Source: Bordetella parapertussis
Lineage (GTDB): Bacteria; Pseudomonadota; Gammaproteobacteria; Burkholderiales; JACQAP01
Assembly (NCBI GenBank): GCA_945900965.1
Contig: CAMDKM010000040.1
Coordinates: 1 to 33,101, forward strand
Length of the DNA: 33,101 nt
Direction: 5' to 3'
The position numbers and the translations under genes are program-made. The notes under the pieces are model-generated. The model had not been told where the DNA came from and did not search any database. It saw nothing but the letters and a program-made list of their open reading frames with translations. Positions 7,201 to 15,322 of the stretch are shown piece after piece. Numbering within the stretch: position 1 is the first letter of the stretch; every line of letters begins with the position of its first letter.

Positions 7201-7228
7201 TCTTCCGTCTTCTGTCCTCTGTCTTCTG
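7201..7228. repeat. Heptanucleotide tandem repeat, four units
   Basis: Four back-to-back heptamers TCTTCCG, TCTTCTG, TCCTCTG, TCTTCTG. They lie between the transposase remnant and the 44-bp repeat, and resemble in form the GTCAC heptamer series at 11985-12012. Confidence 0.75.
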
Positions 7229-7281
7229 GCGTGCCCCGGCGCCCAATGAAATAGCGATTAACCATGCGCCGATACGGCGAT

Positions 7282-7325
7282 AGATTGTCGGTTCGCGAAA
7301 AAGGGCGTTTGAAATCTCTATTTGC
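7282..7325. repeat. 44-bp direct repeat, left copy
   Basis: Matches 8804-8847 with two substitutions and no gaps (offset 1522 bp). Its core is CGGTTCGCGAAAAAGGGCGT (7289-7308). The two copies bracket the CBS-GGDEF gene. It also occurs in a longer non-coding stretch (7195-7622) for which I see no gene. Confidence 0.85.
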
Positions 7326-7622
7326 GGTCGCGTGGGCAATCGTGGCAGTCGCCCGTGAATGACAGCGACCGAACTGCTGACGGATGTAGCGCTCGATCAC
7401 ACTCGCTACCGGAAGCTTGGGGCCGTTGCTCTGTCTGGATGAGAGCATCGTCACGGTTAACGGCGAAGGGCGTGCGCCGCGCTTAAGAACGGGTCGGGCG
7501 AGCCGTAATTAATGCAGCATCACTACAACCGGGCGCAGAGCATGTGTCGATCGAACCTACGACCCGCGATCTTGCTGATCGCAGCCCCACAGCGATTTCG
7601 CATAGCGCCGTGCGCATAGGAC

Positions 7623-8639
7623 GTGGATCCCGCGAGCCACACGTCGAGTCCGCTGCCAACTGTCAGCGACGTCATGCAGCGGGATCCGGTCACGATCCCG
7701 CAGAGCTGTTCGGTGGAAGATGCCGCGCGCGAAATGGCGAAGCGCAGATACTCGTCGCTCTTTGTCGTGGACGAGACACCCAACATCATCGGTATCATCA
7801 CGGAGCGAGACGCTGTGCGGGCTATCGCAGATCACGGTGGCCATGCACTCGCGGCTTGTTCCGTACGGGACATAATGTCGAGCCCTGTTCTTTCCGTCGT
7901 CACAACGACGCCACTCGACGAGGCGATCGCTGAGCTCCAGCGGGTGCGTGTCAGGAGGTTGCTGGTGATCGACGACGCCGGTCGTCATGTCGGTATCGTG
8001 ACGCAGACCGACCTGCTACGAGGTGCGCTCGGGCGACTCGAAAGCGAACAGCAGCGCCTCTCTCATAAGGTGCAGCTGGCCACGGAGCAGCTCTCGCGAG
8101 CCAACGCCCGGCTCGAGGCGCTTGCGCGAGAAGACGGCCTGCTCGGCATCGGCAATCGCCGCGCGCTGGAAGAGGCGCTCGGTCACGCACACGCACTGGG
8201 CGTGCGCTACCATCGCCCGTGGGCGGTGGTCCTCATCGACGTTGATCACTTCAAGAAATACAACGACCGCTACGGTCATTTGGCTGGAGACGATGCCTTA
8301 CGGCGCGTATCCGGTGCCATCGGCCGATGCACGCGAACGTCCGACCATCTCTACCGATATGGTGGCGAGGAACTCATGGCGGTTTTGACTGAAACAGATG
8401 TGGCGGGTGCTGCCGGGTTTGCTCGGCGCGCCGTGGAATCCGTCGCTGCGGAACGGATTGAGCACCTGGGTTCGCCGTTGGGTGTTCTGACGGTGTCGGC
8501 GGGAATCTCCGGATCGGAGCTTGCGCCTGCGGCAGCCGATTGGCGGGCTGTGGCGCGCTTCGCGGACGACGCCCTCTACAAAGCGAAAGCCGACGGCCGG
8601 AATCGGTGGGTGATCGCCACCGCACAAGAAGGCCAATAG
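7623..8639 (+). CDS. Diguanylate cyclase with paired CBS domains
   Basis: A 338-residue soluble signalling protein with no membrane segment or signal peptide. Two CBS motifs (about residues 13-62 and 76-130; SDVMQRDPVTI and VRDIMSSPVLSV start each) should bind an adenine nucleotide or similar ligand. A coiled-coil linker (about 135-170) follows, then a GGDEF domain (about 172-330). The domain keeps DVDHFKKYNDRYGH, an active-site GGEEL, and the inhibitory I-site RTSD exactly five residues before it. It should therefore make c-di-GMP and be product-inhibited. GTG 7623 is the only start near the first CBS domain, and its ribosome site is poor. Lying between 44-bp direct repeats beside an IS remnant, the gene was probably acquired. 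Confidence 0.92.
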   Translation: MDPASHTSSPLPTVSDVMQRDPVTIPQSCSVEDAAREMAKRRYSSLFVVDETPNIIGIITERDAVRAIADHGGHALAACSVRDIMSSPVLSVVTTTPLDEAIAELQRVRVRRLLVIDDAGRHVGIVTQTDLLRGALGRLESEQQRLSHKVQLATEQLSRANARLEALAREDGLLGIGNRRALEEALGHAHALGVRYHRPWAVVLIDVDHFKKYNDRYGHLAGDDALRRVSGAIGRCTRTSDHLYRYGGEELMAVLTETDVAGAAGFARRAVESVAAERIEHLGSPLGVLTVSAGISGSELAPAAADWRAVARFADDALYKAKADGRNRWVIATAQEGQ

Positions 8640-8656
8640 CGCCGCCGGATTGCGCT

Positions 8657-8779
8657 TTAATCGATGGGTATCGCCGCACTCCATGCTTCCTCCGACGGGA
8701 CGAAAAAATCACGCGCGCCGAGCGCTTTGACATTTTCCTTACGCACCACCCAATTTTGTGGGCTTGCCCCGGTATTGGT
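8657..8779 (-). pseudogene. Possible orphan C-terminal gene fragment
   Basis: On the minus strand an open stretch of 40 codons ends at a TAA (8659-8657) and is closed upstream by a TAG. Its translation has a natural-protein look (for example QNWVVRKENVKALGARDFF, then VPSEEAW and a terminal IPID), with ordinary composition, unlike the arginine-rich shadow frames nearby. There is no start with a ribosome site. I do not recognise the family. It could be the 3' remnant of a gene cut off when the CBS-GGDEF segment and its repeat arrived, or chance. Confidence 0.3.
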
Positions 8780-8803
8780 CTACGCGGCATGCGCACAGGC
8801 AAC

Positions 8804-8847
8804 AGATTGGCGGTTCGCGAAAAAGGGCGTTTGAAATCCCTATTTGC
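8804..8847. repeat. 44-bp direct repeat, right copy
   Basis: Second copy of 7282-7325, 36 bp before the 3' end of cysM. Weak similarity continues about 50 bp leftward (GCCCCGG and CATGCGC spaced alike), so the original duplicated block may have been longer. Confidence 0.85.
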
Positions 8848-8883
8848 TATTTGCCCGTGTCGCCGTACTGGAACATCGCCGGA

Positions 8884-9795
8884 TTATTCCGCGGGAAACA
8901 CTCCCGTGGATAAATAACGGTCGCCGCGATCGCAGACGATGGTGACAATCGTCGCGTTTTCCACCTCCCCGGACAACTGCAACGCTGCCCACAACGCGCC
9001 CCCGGAAGATATACCGGCAAAAATACCCTCTTCCGTGGCCAGGCGCCGCGTCATGTTTTCCGCGTCGTTCTGACTGACTTCGATCACCCGATCCACCCGG
9101 GTGCGATCGAAAATTTTCGGCAGATAAGCCTCCGGCCATTTCCTGATGCCGGGAATCTGCGAACCCTCGGTAGGCTGGCAGCCGATAATCTGGATCGCGG
9201 GATTTTTTTCTTTCAGATATCGCGAGCAGCCCATGATGGTGCCGGTGGTCCCCATGCTGCTGACAAAATGAGTGATCTGACCATTGGTGTCGCGCCAGAT
9301 TTCGGGGCCGGTTCCTTCATAGTGCGACAGCGGATTGTCCGGATTGGCGAATTGATCGAGGATCACTCCCTCCCCGCGCACCTGCATCTGTTCGGCCACG
9401 TCGCGCGCCTTTTCCATGCCCCCTTCGCGGGGCGTCAGGACAAATTTCGCGCCGAAGGCCGCCATGCTCTGCCGACGTTCGATCGATAGATGCTCGGGCA
9501 TCACCAGAATCATCCGATATCCCCGCATGGCAGCCACCATGGCCAGGGCAATACCGGTGTTGCCGCTGGTCGCTTCGATCAAGGTATCGCCGGGTCGGAT
9601 GCGTCCCCGTTCCTCGGCACGACGAATCATCGACAAAGCCGGCCTGTCCTTGACCGACCCGGCGGGATTATTTCCTTCCAGTTTGGCCAGAATTACATTG
9701 CGCCTGTCACCGGGAATTCGCTTCAAACGCACCAGTGGCGTATTGCCAACAAAGTCATCCAGGGTCCGGTAGGTGCTGATGGGATTGCGGTCCAT
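8884..9795 (-). CDS. cysM: Cysteine synthase B (O-acetylserine sulfhydrylase B)
   Basis: A 303-residue PLP enzyme making cysteine from O-acetylserine and sulfide or thiosulfate. PLP lysine K49 lies in NPAGSVKDRP. The phosphate/substrate loop ATSGNTGIALA follows, then SSMGTTGTIMG and the late SSGGALWAAL. The EGNNPAGSVKDRP form and the C-terminal CDRGDRYLSTGVF are typical of CysM rather than CysK. Length matches E. coli CysM (303). It lies 226 bp downstream of hldD, with a palindromic repeat between them. Association of cysM with the heptose and lap genes is known in related genomes. Confidence 0.96.
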   Translation of the reverse strand: MDRNPISTYRTLDDFVGNTPLVRLKRIPGDRRNVILAKLEGNNPAGSVKDRPALSMIRRAEERGRIRPGDTLIEATSGNTGIALAMVAAMRGYRMILVMPEHLSIERRQSMAAFGAKFVLTPREGGMEKARDVAEQMQVRGEGVILDQFANPDNPLSHYEGTGPEIWRDTNGQITHFVSSMGTTGTIMGCSRYLKEKNPAIQIIGCQPTEGSQIPGIRKWPEAYLPKIFDRTRVDRVIEVSQNDAENMTRRLATEEGIFAGISSGGALWAALQLSGEVENATIVTIVCDRGDRYLSTGVFPAE

Positions 9796-9819
9796 GTTGT
9801 AAGAATTACCCTAAAAAAA

Positions 9820-9975
9820 GCAGTTGAATCACGGAGAACACGGAGATCACGGGGTAGAACAATGCGATAGTTCTCTTTGTACGTTCAACTTCTGGGTGAG
9901 AGGCCAGAGCAGTATAAGTTCTTGAATTTTCTCCGTGTACACCGTGTCCTCCGTGATTCAATCGCCGTTTCTAGG
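9820..9975. repeat. Palindromic intergenic repeat, CACGGAG type, copy 1
   Basis: The left arm (9821-9853) carries CACGGAG motifs at 9-nt steps after GTTGAAT. The right arm (9931-9970) carries CTCCGTG motifs and ends ATTCAATCGCC, so the ends pair. The roughly 75-nt centre (containing GGGTGAGAGGCCAGAG) is also nearly identical to copy 2 at 14781-14936, at a constant offset of 4961 bp and in the same orientation. The element lies between the 3' end of hldD and the 5' end of cysM. Confidence 0.88.
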
Positions 9976-10021
9976 ATTACCCGGGCTCTTGAAAGAGAGT
10001 GTTTTTGGATTTCCGGAATGG

Positions 10022-11032
10022 CTACCGATTTTGTTGCAGCAACCAACCCACGTATTGGCTGACGCCAGCCTGCACATTGTGAAATGGCGCCGCATAACCA
10101 CTGGCGCGCAATTGCGTCAAATCGGCTTCGGTGAAACTTTGATACTTCTGCTTCAATCCTTCCGGAAACGGCACGTATTCGATCAGGTGTTGGGATTTCA
10201 TTTCGGCCAGTGACAGCGCCGGCTTGCCTTCGGATTCCCGCAGCGTGTTGACCGTTGCCGTCGCCACATCGTTAAACGGCTGCGATGCCCCGGTACCGCA
10301 ATTAAAAATACCGGATTTTCGAGGGTTGTCGAGAAAATACAGATTCACCTTGACGACGTCTTCGACCGACACAAAATCGCGTCGATGCTCTCCGCCCTCA
10401 TACCCGGAGCTGCCTTCGAAAAGCCGTACCCGGCCCTGTTCGCGATACTGATTGAAGCAGTGAAATGCTACGGATGCCATGCGGTTTTTGTGTTGTTCCC
10501 GCGGGCCGTACACGTTGAAGTACCGCAGACCCACCACCTGTGCGGTCCGCTCTTCGGCCCGCCGCCGCACCATCCGATCGAACAATAATTTCGAATAGCC
10601 GTAGACATTCAGCGGATTCTCGTTGGCATGCTCCTCCTTGAACTTGGGTCCCGGGCCGTAGACCGCCGCCGAGGAAGCATAAATAAACGGCACATCGAGT
10701 TCCTGACAGAAGGCCAGCAAATCCATCGAGTAGCGATAATTGTTTTCCATCATGTAGCGCCCGTCGGTTTGCATGGTGTCCGAACAAGCGCCCTGATGCA
10801 GCACCGCGCCCACCTCGTCGTCGAAAGTACCCGATCCGAGCGCCGCGCGAAAATGTTCCTTGTCGAGGAAATCGGCAATCTCGCAATCGACCAGATTTAT
10901 GAACTTGTCGGCCGAGGACATATTGTCCACCGCCAGAATATTGTTCAGCCCACGGCGGTTCAAGGCCTTGACCAGATTGGAGCCGATAAAGCCGGCCGCG
11001 CCGGTGACAACGATATATTTTTGTGCGTCCAT
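10022..11032 (-). CDS. hldD: ADP-L-glycero-D-manno-heptose 6-epimerase
   Basis: A 336-residue short-chain dehydrogenase/epimerase that converts ADP-D-glycero-beta-D-manno-heptose to the L-glycero form used in LPS core synthesis. The Rossmann motif GAAGFIGSN starts at residue 11. ASSAAVYG and YGYSK carry the catalytic Ser/Tyr/Lys, and the heptose-specific [10 protein letters not shown] and [12 protein letters not shown] segments are present. The frame is open to 11149, but ATG 11032 gives the family length and lies 4 nt after the rfaE1 stop, so the two form an operon. The nucleotidyltransferase step (rfaE2) is not in this window. Confidence 0.96.
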   Translation of the reverse strand: MDAQKYIVVTGAAGFIGSNLVKALNRRGLNNILAVDNMSSADKFINLVDCEIADFLDKEHFRAALGSGTFDDEVGAVLHQGACSDTMQTDGRYMMENNYRYSMDLLAFCQELDVPFIYASSAAVYGPGPKFKEEHANENPLNVYGYSKLLFDRMVRRRAEERTAQVVGLRYFNVYGPREQHKNRMASVAFHCFNQYREQGRVRLFEGSSGYEGGEHRRDFVSVEDVVKVNLYFLDNPRKSGIFNCGTGASQPFNDVATATVNTLRESEGKPALSLAEMKSQHLIEYVPFPEGLKQKYQSFTEADLTQLRASGYAAPFHNVQAGVSQYVGWLLQQNR

Positions 11033-11036
11033 GCGA

Positions 11037-11966
11037 TCAGTCAAAGAGTTCGTCGGGATGTACAACGGCCGTGCCAAGCTTGCCCACCACGATGCCGGCC
11101 GCACGGTTGGCATATTGGACGGCCTCGGATAAATCGGTGCCAGCGGCAAGCAAGGCGCCCAACACCGCGATGACCGTATCGCCTGCGCCGCTTACGTCGA
11201 AGACTTCCTTGGCGACGGTGCCAACATGCACCCGGTGCCCTTCCTGATACAACGTCATTCCCTCTTCGCTGCGCGTCACCAACAAGGCCTCCAGGGACAG
11301 TTCCCTTCGCAGCTTTTGTGCTCGTTCGGTCAGATCGTCTTCGCTTTTCCAGCGGCCGGCCACTTCGCGAAATTCCGCCCGGTTCGGCGTGATCGCAGTG
11401 GCCCCCCGGTAACGGGAATAGTCATCGCCCTTGGGGTCCACCAGAACCGGTTTGCCCGCCGCCCTCGCCTGCTCGATCATGCGTTCGACGTGTTTCAGGC
11501 CGCCCTTGCCATAGTCGGACATGATCACCAGGTCGACGTCGGGAAGGCTGGACTCGAAATCGGCCAGCTTGGAGCTCAACACTTTCTGGCCAGGTTCAGT
11601 CTCGAAATCGATGCGCAGCAACTGCTGCTGCCTGCCGATCACGCGCAGCTTGATCGTGGTGGACAATCCCGGATCCCGATGCAATTGCGCGCGTATGCCA
11701 TCGGCCTTCAGAAGCTGTTCCACGCGATCCCCGGCTTCATCCTGACCCACCACCGATAACAATCGTGCCTGCGCGCCTATCGAGGCGACATTGCGCGCGA
11801 CGTTGGCCGCGCCGCCCAATCGCTCCTCCCGACGCCCGATTCGCACCACCGGTACCGGCGCTTCCGGGGAAATTCGACTCACATCGCCGAACCAGTAACG
11901 GTCGAGCATGACATCCCCGACCACCAGCACCCGCGCTCTTTTGAGATTCTCCGCCGCTACCCGCAT
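11037..11966 (-). CDS. rfaE1: D-glycero-beta-D-manno-heptose-7-phosphate kinase
   Basis: A 309-residue PfkB-family (ribokinase-like) sugar kinase. It phosphorylates heptose-7-phosphate at O1 in the ADP-heptose pathway. Recognisable parts: [27 protein letters not shown] in the N-terminal region (characteristic of RfaE/HldE), substrate motif [19 protein letters not shown], and the ATP/anion-hole motif [11 protein letters not shown] with the catalytic Asp. It ends after the kinase domain, so this is the stand-alone RfaE1 type rather than the bifunctional HldE of E. coli, and a separate rfaE2 adenylyltransferase must exist elsewhere. The gene overlaps nothing and leads directly into hldD. Confidence 0.95.
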   Translation of the reverse strand: MRVAAENLKRARVLVVGDVMLDRYWFGDVSRISPEAPVPVVRIGRREERLGGAANVARNVASIGAQARLLSVVGQDEAGDRVEQLLKADGIRAQLHRDPGLSTTIKLRVIGRQQQLLRIDFETEPGQKVLSSKLADFESSLPDVDLVIMSDYGKGGLKHVERMIEQARAAGKPVLVDPKGDDYSRYRGATAITPNRAEFREVAGRWKSEDDLTERAQKLRRELSLEALLVTRSEEGMTLYQEGHRVHVGTVAKEVFDVSGAGDTVIAVLGALLAAGTDLSEAVQYANRAAGIVVGKLGTAVVHPDELFD

Positions 11967-11984
11967 ATTCCCTCAGTCGCCATT

Positions 11985-12012
11985 CGTCACTTGTCACTCG
12001 TCACCCGTCACC
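11985..12012. repeat. Heptanucleotide tandem repeat (YGTCACY), four units
   Basis: Four exact-register heptamers CGTCACT, TGTCACT, CGTCACC, CGTCACC fill most of the 50-bp gap between ugd and rfaE1. A degenerate fifth unit precedes them. The array ends 4 bp before the ugd stop codon. Confidence 0.85.
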
Positions 12013-12016
12013 GCTT

Positions 12017-13339
12017 TTAGGGTCTGCCCACCGAAACATATTCGATGCCCGCCTCGCGCATTGCTACGGGATCATACAAATTACGTCCGTCCAGCACCAC
12101 CGGTGATTTCAGCCGCCGCTTCATGTCTTCGAAATCCGGACTGCGAAACTCTTTCCATTCGGTCACGATAATCAAGGCGTCAGCCCCGTCCAATGCCGCC
12201 GTGGTGGATGGCGCGAAAGCCACCGCGGACTCCTTCGCATAGATATGTCGAGCCTCGGGCATGGCCACCGGATCGTAGACGCATACCCGAGCGCCACGCG
12301 ACAGCAATCCGTTGATGACAACCTTGCTCGGCGCATCGCGCAGGTCATCGGTATTGGGTTTGAACGACAGCCCCCATATCGCGAATGTCCGGCCATCGAG
12401 TTGTTCGCCGAAACGATGGCGCACCTTCTCCAGCAGGCGCTGCTTCTGGGTGCGATTGACCTTCTCCACCGCGTCCACGATGGTCATCTGCATGCCATAT
12501 TCGCCCGCCGTGTGTTGCAAGGCCTGGATGTCCTTGGGAAAACAGGAGCCACCGTAACCCACACCCGCATAGAGAAAATGGTATCCGATGCGCTGATCGG
12601 AGCCGATGCCGTGGCGGACCGACTCGATATTCGCCCCCACTTTTTCAGCCAGGTTGGCCAGTTCGTTCATGAAGGAAATACGGGTGGCCAGCATGGCATT
12701 GGCAGCGTATTTGGTGAGTTCGGCCGAACGCGGATCCATGATCATGATCCGGTCGTGATTGCGCAAGATCGGCGAATACAACTGCCGCATGATCTGCGTC
12801 GCCTTGTCGTCCGAAGAACCTATCACCACCCGATCCGGCCTCATGAAATCCCCGATTGCGGCACCTTCCTTCAGAAACTCCGGATTCGAGACCACACTAA
12901 AAGCGGTGTCCATCCCGCGAGTCTTCAGTTCCTCCGCAATCACCGCCCGGACACGATCCGCAGTGCCAACGGGCACCGTGGATTTGTCGACCACCACCTT
13001 GTATTCGGTCATTCTGCGGCCGATGTTGCGCGCCGCCGCCATCACGTAGCGCAGATCGGCCGAACCATCCTGATCCGAGGGCGTACCCACTGCGATAAAT
13101 TGCACGCTGCCATGGGCCACACTTTCATCCAAGTTGGTGGTGAACCGCAAACGCCTGGCCGCGACGTTGTGCTTCACCAGTTGCTCAAGCCCGGGCTCGT
13201 AGATCGGAATTCCGCCGCTGTCGAGCATCTTCACCTTGGCTTCATCGAGATCCAGGCACAGCACATCGTTGCCCAGATCGGCGAAACAGGCTCCGGATAC
13301 CAGGCCGACGTAACCCGTACCGATAATCGTAATTTTCAT
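12017..13339 (-). CDS. ugd: UDP-glucose 6-dehydrogenase
   Basis: A 440-residue NAD-dependent enzyme oxidising UDP-glucose to UDP-glucuronate for surface polysaccharide or LPS modification. It has the N-terminal Rossmann motif [10 protein letters not shown] (residues 7-16), [31 protein letters not shown], the catalytic Cys266 in [10 protein letters not shown], and the C-terminal UDP-binding region [16 protein letters not shown]. Length is standard (about 435-450). The start ATG 13339 is clear. It lies upstream of rfaE1-hldD in the same direction with only 50 bp between, so joint transcription is likely despite the heptamer repeat. Its 5' side is separated from lapB by a palindromic repeat. Confidence 0.96.
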   Translation of the reverse strand: MKITIIGTGYVGLVSGACFADLGNDVLCLDLDEAKVKMLDSGGIPIYEPGLEQLVKHNVAARRLRFTTNLDESVAHGSVQFIAVGTPSDQDGSADLRYVMAAARNIGRRMTEYKVVVDKSTVPVGTADRVRAVIAEELKTRGMDTAFSVVSNPEFLKEGAAIGDFMRPDRVVIGSSDDKATQIMRQLYSPILRNHDRIMIMDPRSAELTKYAANAMLATRISFMNELANLAEKVGANIESVRHGIGSDQRIGYHFLYAGVGYGGSCFPKDIQALQHTAGEYGMQMTIVDAVEKVNRTQKQRLLEKVRHRFGEQLDGRTFAIWGLSFKPNTDDLRDAPSKVVINGLLSRGARVCVYDPVAMPEARHIYAKESAVAFAPSTTAALDGADALIIVTEWKEFRSPDFEDMKRRLKSPVVLDGRNLYDPVAMREAGIEYVSVGRP

Positions 13340-13371
13340 GCAGCTCCTGTCAGTTTATTCATCCTGGAAAA

Positions 13372-13527
13372 AGCAGTTGAACCACAGAGGCACTGAGAAC
13401 ACCGAGAAAAAACAAATTGTTGTTTCCATCCTTGCACTTACCAAAGAGGTGAACACTGTTGACATGACAACTGACTGATATATTGTTTTTCTCGGTGCCT
13501 CTGTGCTGTGCTGCGGTTATTGGGTTC
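13372..13527. repeat. Palindromic intergenic repeat, variant member
   Basis: The left arm begins GCAGTTGAACCACAGAGGCA (13373-13392) and continues with CACCGAG motifs and ACAA. The right arm reads TTGTTTTTCTCGGTG (13483-13497) followed by CCTCTGTG, so the arms pair around a roughly 60-nt unique centre. It shares the GCAGTTGAA entry and the CACxGAG motif rhythm with the copies at 9820 and 14781, but the centre differs. It lies between ugd and lapB. Confidence 0.75.
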
Positions 13528-13548
13528 ATTGGAAATAGTCCTGGAAAG

Positions 13549-14724
13549 TTATTGCGCCAACTCCCCTTCCTCGGTGCGCCGGGGAGGGTAAGTCTCCCAG
13601 CCATTGCAAGCCGGGCAATGCCAGTAGAACTGGCGTGCCTTGAAGCCGCATTTTTCGCAGCGATACAAGGCCAGGCTGCGGGTATGCTGATGCACCAGGT
13701 TTTTGATCATCTGCAGATCCTGGCGGCGCTCGGCCGGCGCCTCGATCAACTGGGCCTCCAGCAACTTGTCCAGCCCCAGCAAGGTGGGGTTGCGCGACAG
13801 CTCGTCGCGCAACAGCCGATAGGCCAATTGGGTTCCGTGCCGCTCGCTTTCTTCCTGAAAGATGGCGTTGAGCAGATCCAGGGAAGGATAACTCGCCAGA
13901 TACCCCTTGAGTAGCTGAAGCCCCTCCTCGTCGCGCCCAAGCGCCCGATAGGCCAGCAGCATTTTTTCGGCGACCAGCGTCAGGTACAAGGGTCCCTGAC
14001 TTTCTATCGCTTTCCAGTGTTCGATTGCCTCTGCCTGCCGGCCTTGAGCGACAGCGATGTCGCCCAGAAGAATACTCGCTCGTGTGCATTTTCGATTGGT
14101 CGCCAGTGCCTCGCCCAGATACGCCGCCGCTGCATCCCAGCGGGAATGCCTGATTTCGACCACCGCCAGTTCACAGTAGAAATGTGCAATATCGCGGGCA
14201 CTGGAGTCTCCGGTCACGGCATCCATGCGGCGCGAGGCTTCGATCGCCTTGTTCCAGTCCTTTTCCTGTTCGTAGATCTCCAGCAGGAATTTCAGCGCGC
14301 GCTGTTCGTAAGCGGTCCCCTGAAGTTTTCCGAACATCTCCTCGGCCCGATCCAGCAACCCGGCTTTAAGATAATCCTGCGCCAGTTCGTATAAAGCCAG
14401 AGTCTTCTGATCGGCGGCGAGATCCTGCCGGCTGAGCAGATTTTCATGCATGCGGATGGCCCGCTCGACCTCCCCGCGCCGCCTGAACAGACTGCCGAGT
14501 GCAAAATGCAACTCGACTGTTTGCGGATCGACCTTGACCACCTCGATAAAGGCCTCGATCGCCTTGTCCGGCTGTTCATTGAGCAGGAAATTGAGACCCT
14601 TGAAATACGACAGGGGCAATGCCCGGGACTCGGTGACCAGCTGTTTGATGTCCACTCTCGCGGCCAACCAACCCAGGCCGAAAAAAAGCGGAAATCCCAA
14701 CAGCCACCAGAACTCGAACTCCAT
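13549..14724 (-). CDS. lapB: LPS assembly protein LapB (YciM)
   Basis: A 391-residue inner-membrane-anchored TPR protein that controls LPS synthesis by steering LpxC to FtsH in E. coli. One N-terminal membrane helix (WWLLGFPLFFGLGWLAARVD, about 6-25) is followed by roughly nine TPR-like helix pairs. The C-terminal rubredoxin-type metal knuckle has two CxxC pairs, CEKCGF and CPACNGW. Length matches E. coli LapB (389). It follows lapA, as in most proteobacteria, but the two are separated here by a repeat of about 156 bp. The LpxC role is known from E. coli and inferred here. Confidence 0.95.
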   Translation of the reverse strand: MEFEFWWLLGFPLFFGLGWLAARVDIKQLVTESRALPLSYFKGLNFLLNEQPDKAIEAFIEVVKVDPQTVELHFALGSLFRRRGEVERAIRMHENLLSRQDLAADQKTLALYELAQDYLKAGLLDRAEEMFGKLQGTAYEQRALKFLLEIYEQEKDWNKAIEASRRMDAVTGDSSARDIAHFYCELAVVEIRHSRWDAAAAYLGEALATNRKCTRASILLGDIAVAQGRQAEAIEHWKAIESQGPLYLTLVAEKMLLAYRALGRDEEGLQLLKGYLASYPSLDLLNAIFQEESERHGTQLAYRLLRDELSRNPTLLGLDKLLEAQLIEAPAERRQDLQMIKNLVHQHTRSLALYRCEKCGFKARQFYWHCPACNGWETYPPRRTEEGELAQ

Positions 14725-14780
14725 GGTTCAGCCTGCCCCTTTGGCGTGGTCTCTTGCCGTCTTCAATGATCCTAAATAAA

Positions 14781-14936
14781 GCAGTTGAATCACGGAGAAC
14801 ACGGAGACCACGGGGTAGAACAACGAGATAGTTCCTTTTGTACGTTTACCTTCTGGGTGAGAGGCCAGAGCAATATAAGTTCTTGAATTTTCTCCGTGTA
14901 CACCGTGCCCTCCGTGATTCAATCGCCGTTTCTGGG
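14781..14936. repeat. Palindromic intergenic repeat, CACGGAG type, copy 2
   Basis: Nearly identical to 9820-9975 over the whole length, including the centre, with about a dozen substitutions and the same orientation. Its right edge (AATCGCCGTTTCTGG) overlaps the 3' end of lapA: the lapA stop (14921-14919) and its last codons lie inside the repeat. Spurious short frames with a common FLNFLRVHR-type peptide appear in both copies, a by-product of the repeat. Confidence 0.9.
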
Positions 14937-15212
14937 ATGATCCGTTCCTTCGACCTGGGTGTGATCCGGTCGAGTCCGAATTTCCTTGCGCAGCCCGAGG
15001 ATTTCCCTGCGCAGCCGGAACTGCGCAGGCAGGCAAAAGACCACGCCGATGGCCATGCCCGCCACAAATGCGACTAACACCGCGACCGCTAACGGCACTT
15101 CCCAGCCCTCGGTTCCGTACATGCGAAAAATGACCGGGTCGGCATTTTTCATGACAAACGCAAGCAACAGCAGGAACAGCAGACCTCTTAGCAACCAAAC
15201 CAGACTTTTCAT
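14919..15212 (-). CDS. lapA: Lipopolysaccharide assembly protein LapA (DUF1049)
   Basis: A 97-residue inner-membrane protein with two membrane helices (about residues 4-22, LVWLLRGLLFLLLLAFV, and about 40-63, PLAVAVLVAFVAGMAIGVVF) and a cytoplasmic coiled-coil tail starting RLRREILGLRKE. This matches LapA/YciS (E. coli 102 residues), the partner of LapB in LPS regulation. The intervening NADPVIFRMYG segment fits the family. Its final residues (about PRNGD) and stop codon come from the palindromic repeat at 14781-14936, so the natural C terminus was probably altered by the repeat. It lies 46 bp after the terminator of the ihfB transcript, so it needs read-through or its own promoter. Confidence 0.9.
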   Translation of the reverse strand: MKSLVWLLRGLLFLLLLAFVMKNADPVIFRMYGTEGWEVPLAVAVLVAFVAGMAIGVVFCLPAQFRLRREILGLRKEIRTRPDHTQVEGTDHPRNGD

Positions 15213-15258
15213 GCGGGCTTGGCCACTCGAAACAAGCCATCAAGCCGGCACATCGGCG

Positions 15259-15290
15259 AAAAAAAACGGCACGATCTCTCGATAGTGCCG
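15259..15290 (-). terminator. Rho-independent terminator after ihfB
   Basis: Read on the minus strand: CGGCAC, a loop region containing ATC-GAGA-GAT, GTGCCG, then eight T. It lies 33 nt past the ihfB stop and closes the long gyrA-to-ihfB gene cluster, 46 nt before the lapA start. Confidence 0.9.
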
Positions 15291-15322
15291 CTGATAGGGG
15301 TTCCACCACGCAACATGCAGCC

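Noticed and set aside
7131-7454. Minus-strand open frame of 107 codons overlapping the transposase remnant
   Set aside because: Its middle is a translation of the 44-bp repeat and its end a translation of the heptamer array, with no recognisable protein family.
7540-7600. tRNA-like T-arm string GGTCGTAGGTTCGAT on the minus strand
   Set aside because: The second half of the T stem does not pair and no acceptor stem can be built, so it is at best a relic and possibly chance.
9820-9975. CRISPR-like appearance of regularly spaced CACGGAG motifs
   Set aside because: Motifs are 7-9 nt with 2-3 nt spacing and opposed arms, with no 25-40 nt repeats, unique spacers or cas genes.
9877-10062. Short plus-strand frame, with a sister at 14838-15077, sharing a FLNFLRVHR-type peptide
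   Set aside because: Both are translations of the palindromic repeat; the similarity follows from the DNA repeat, and neither has a ribosome site.
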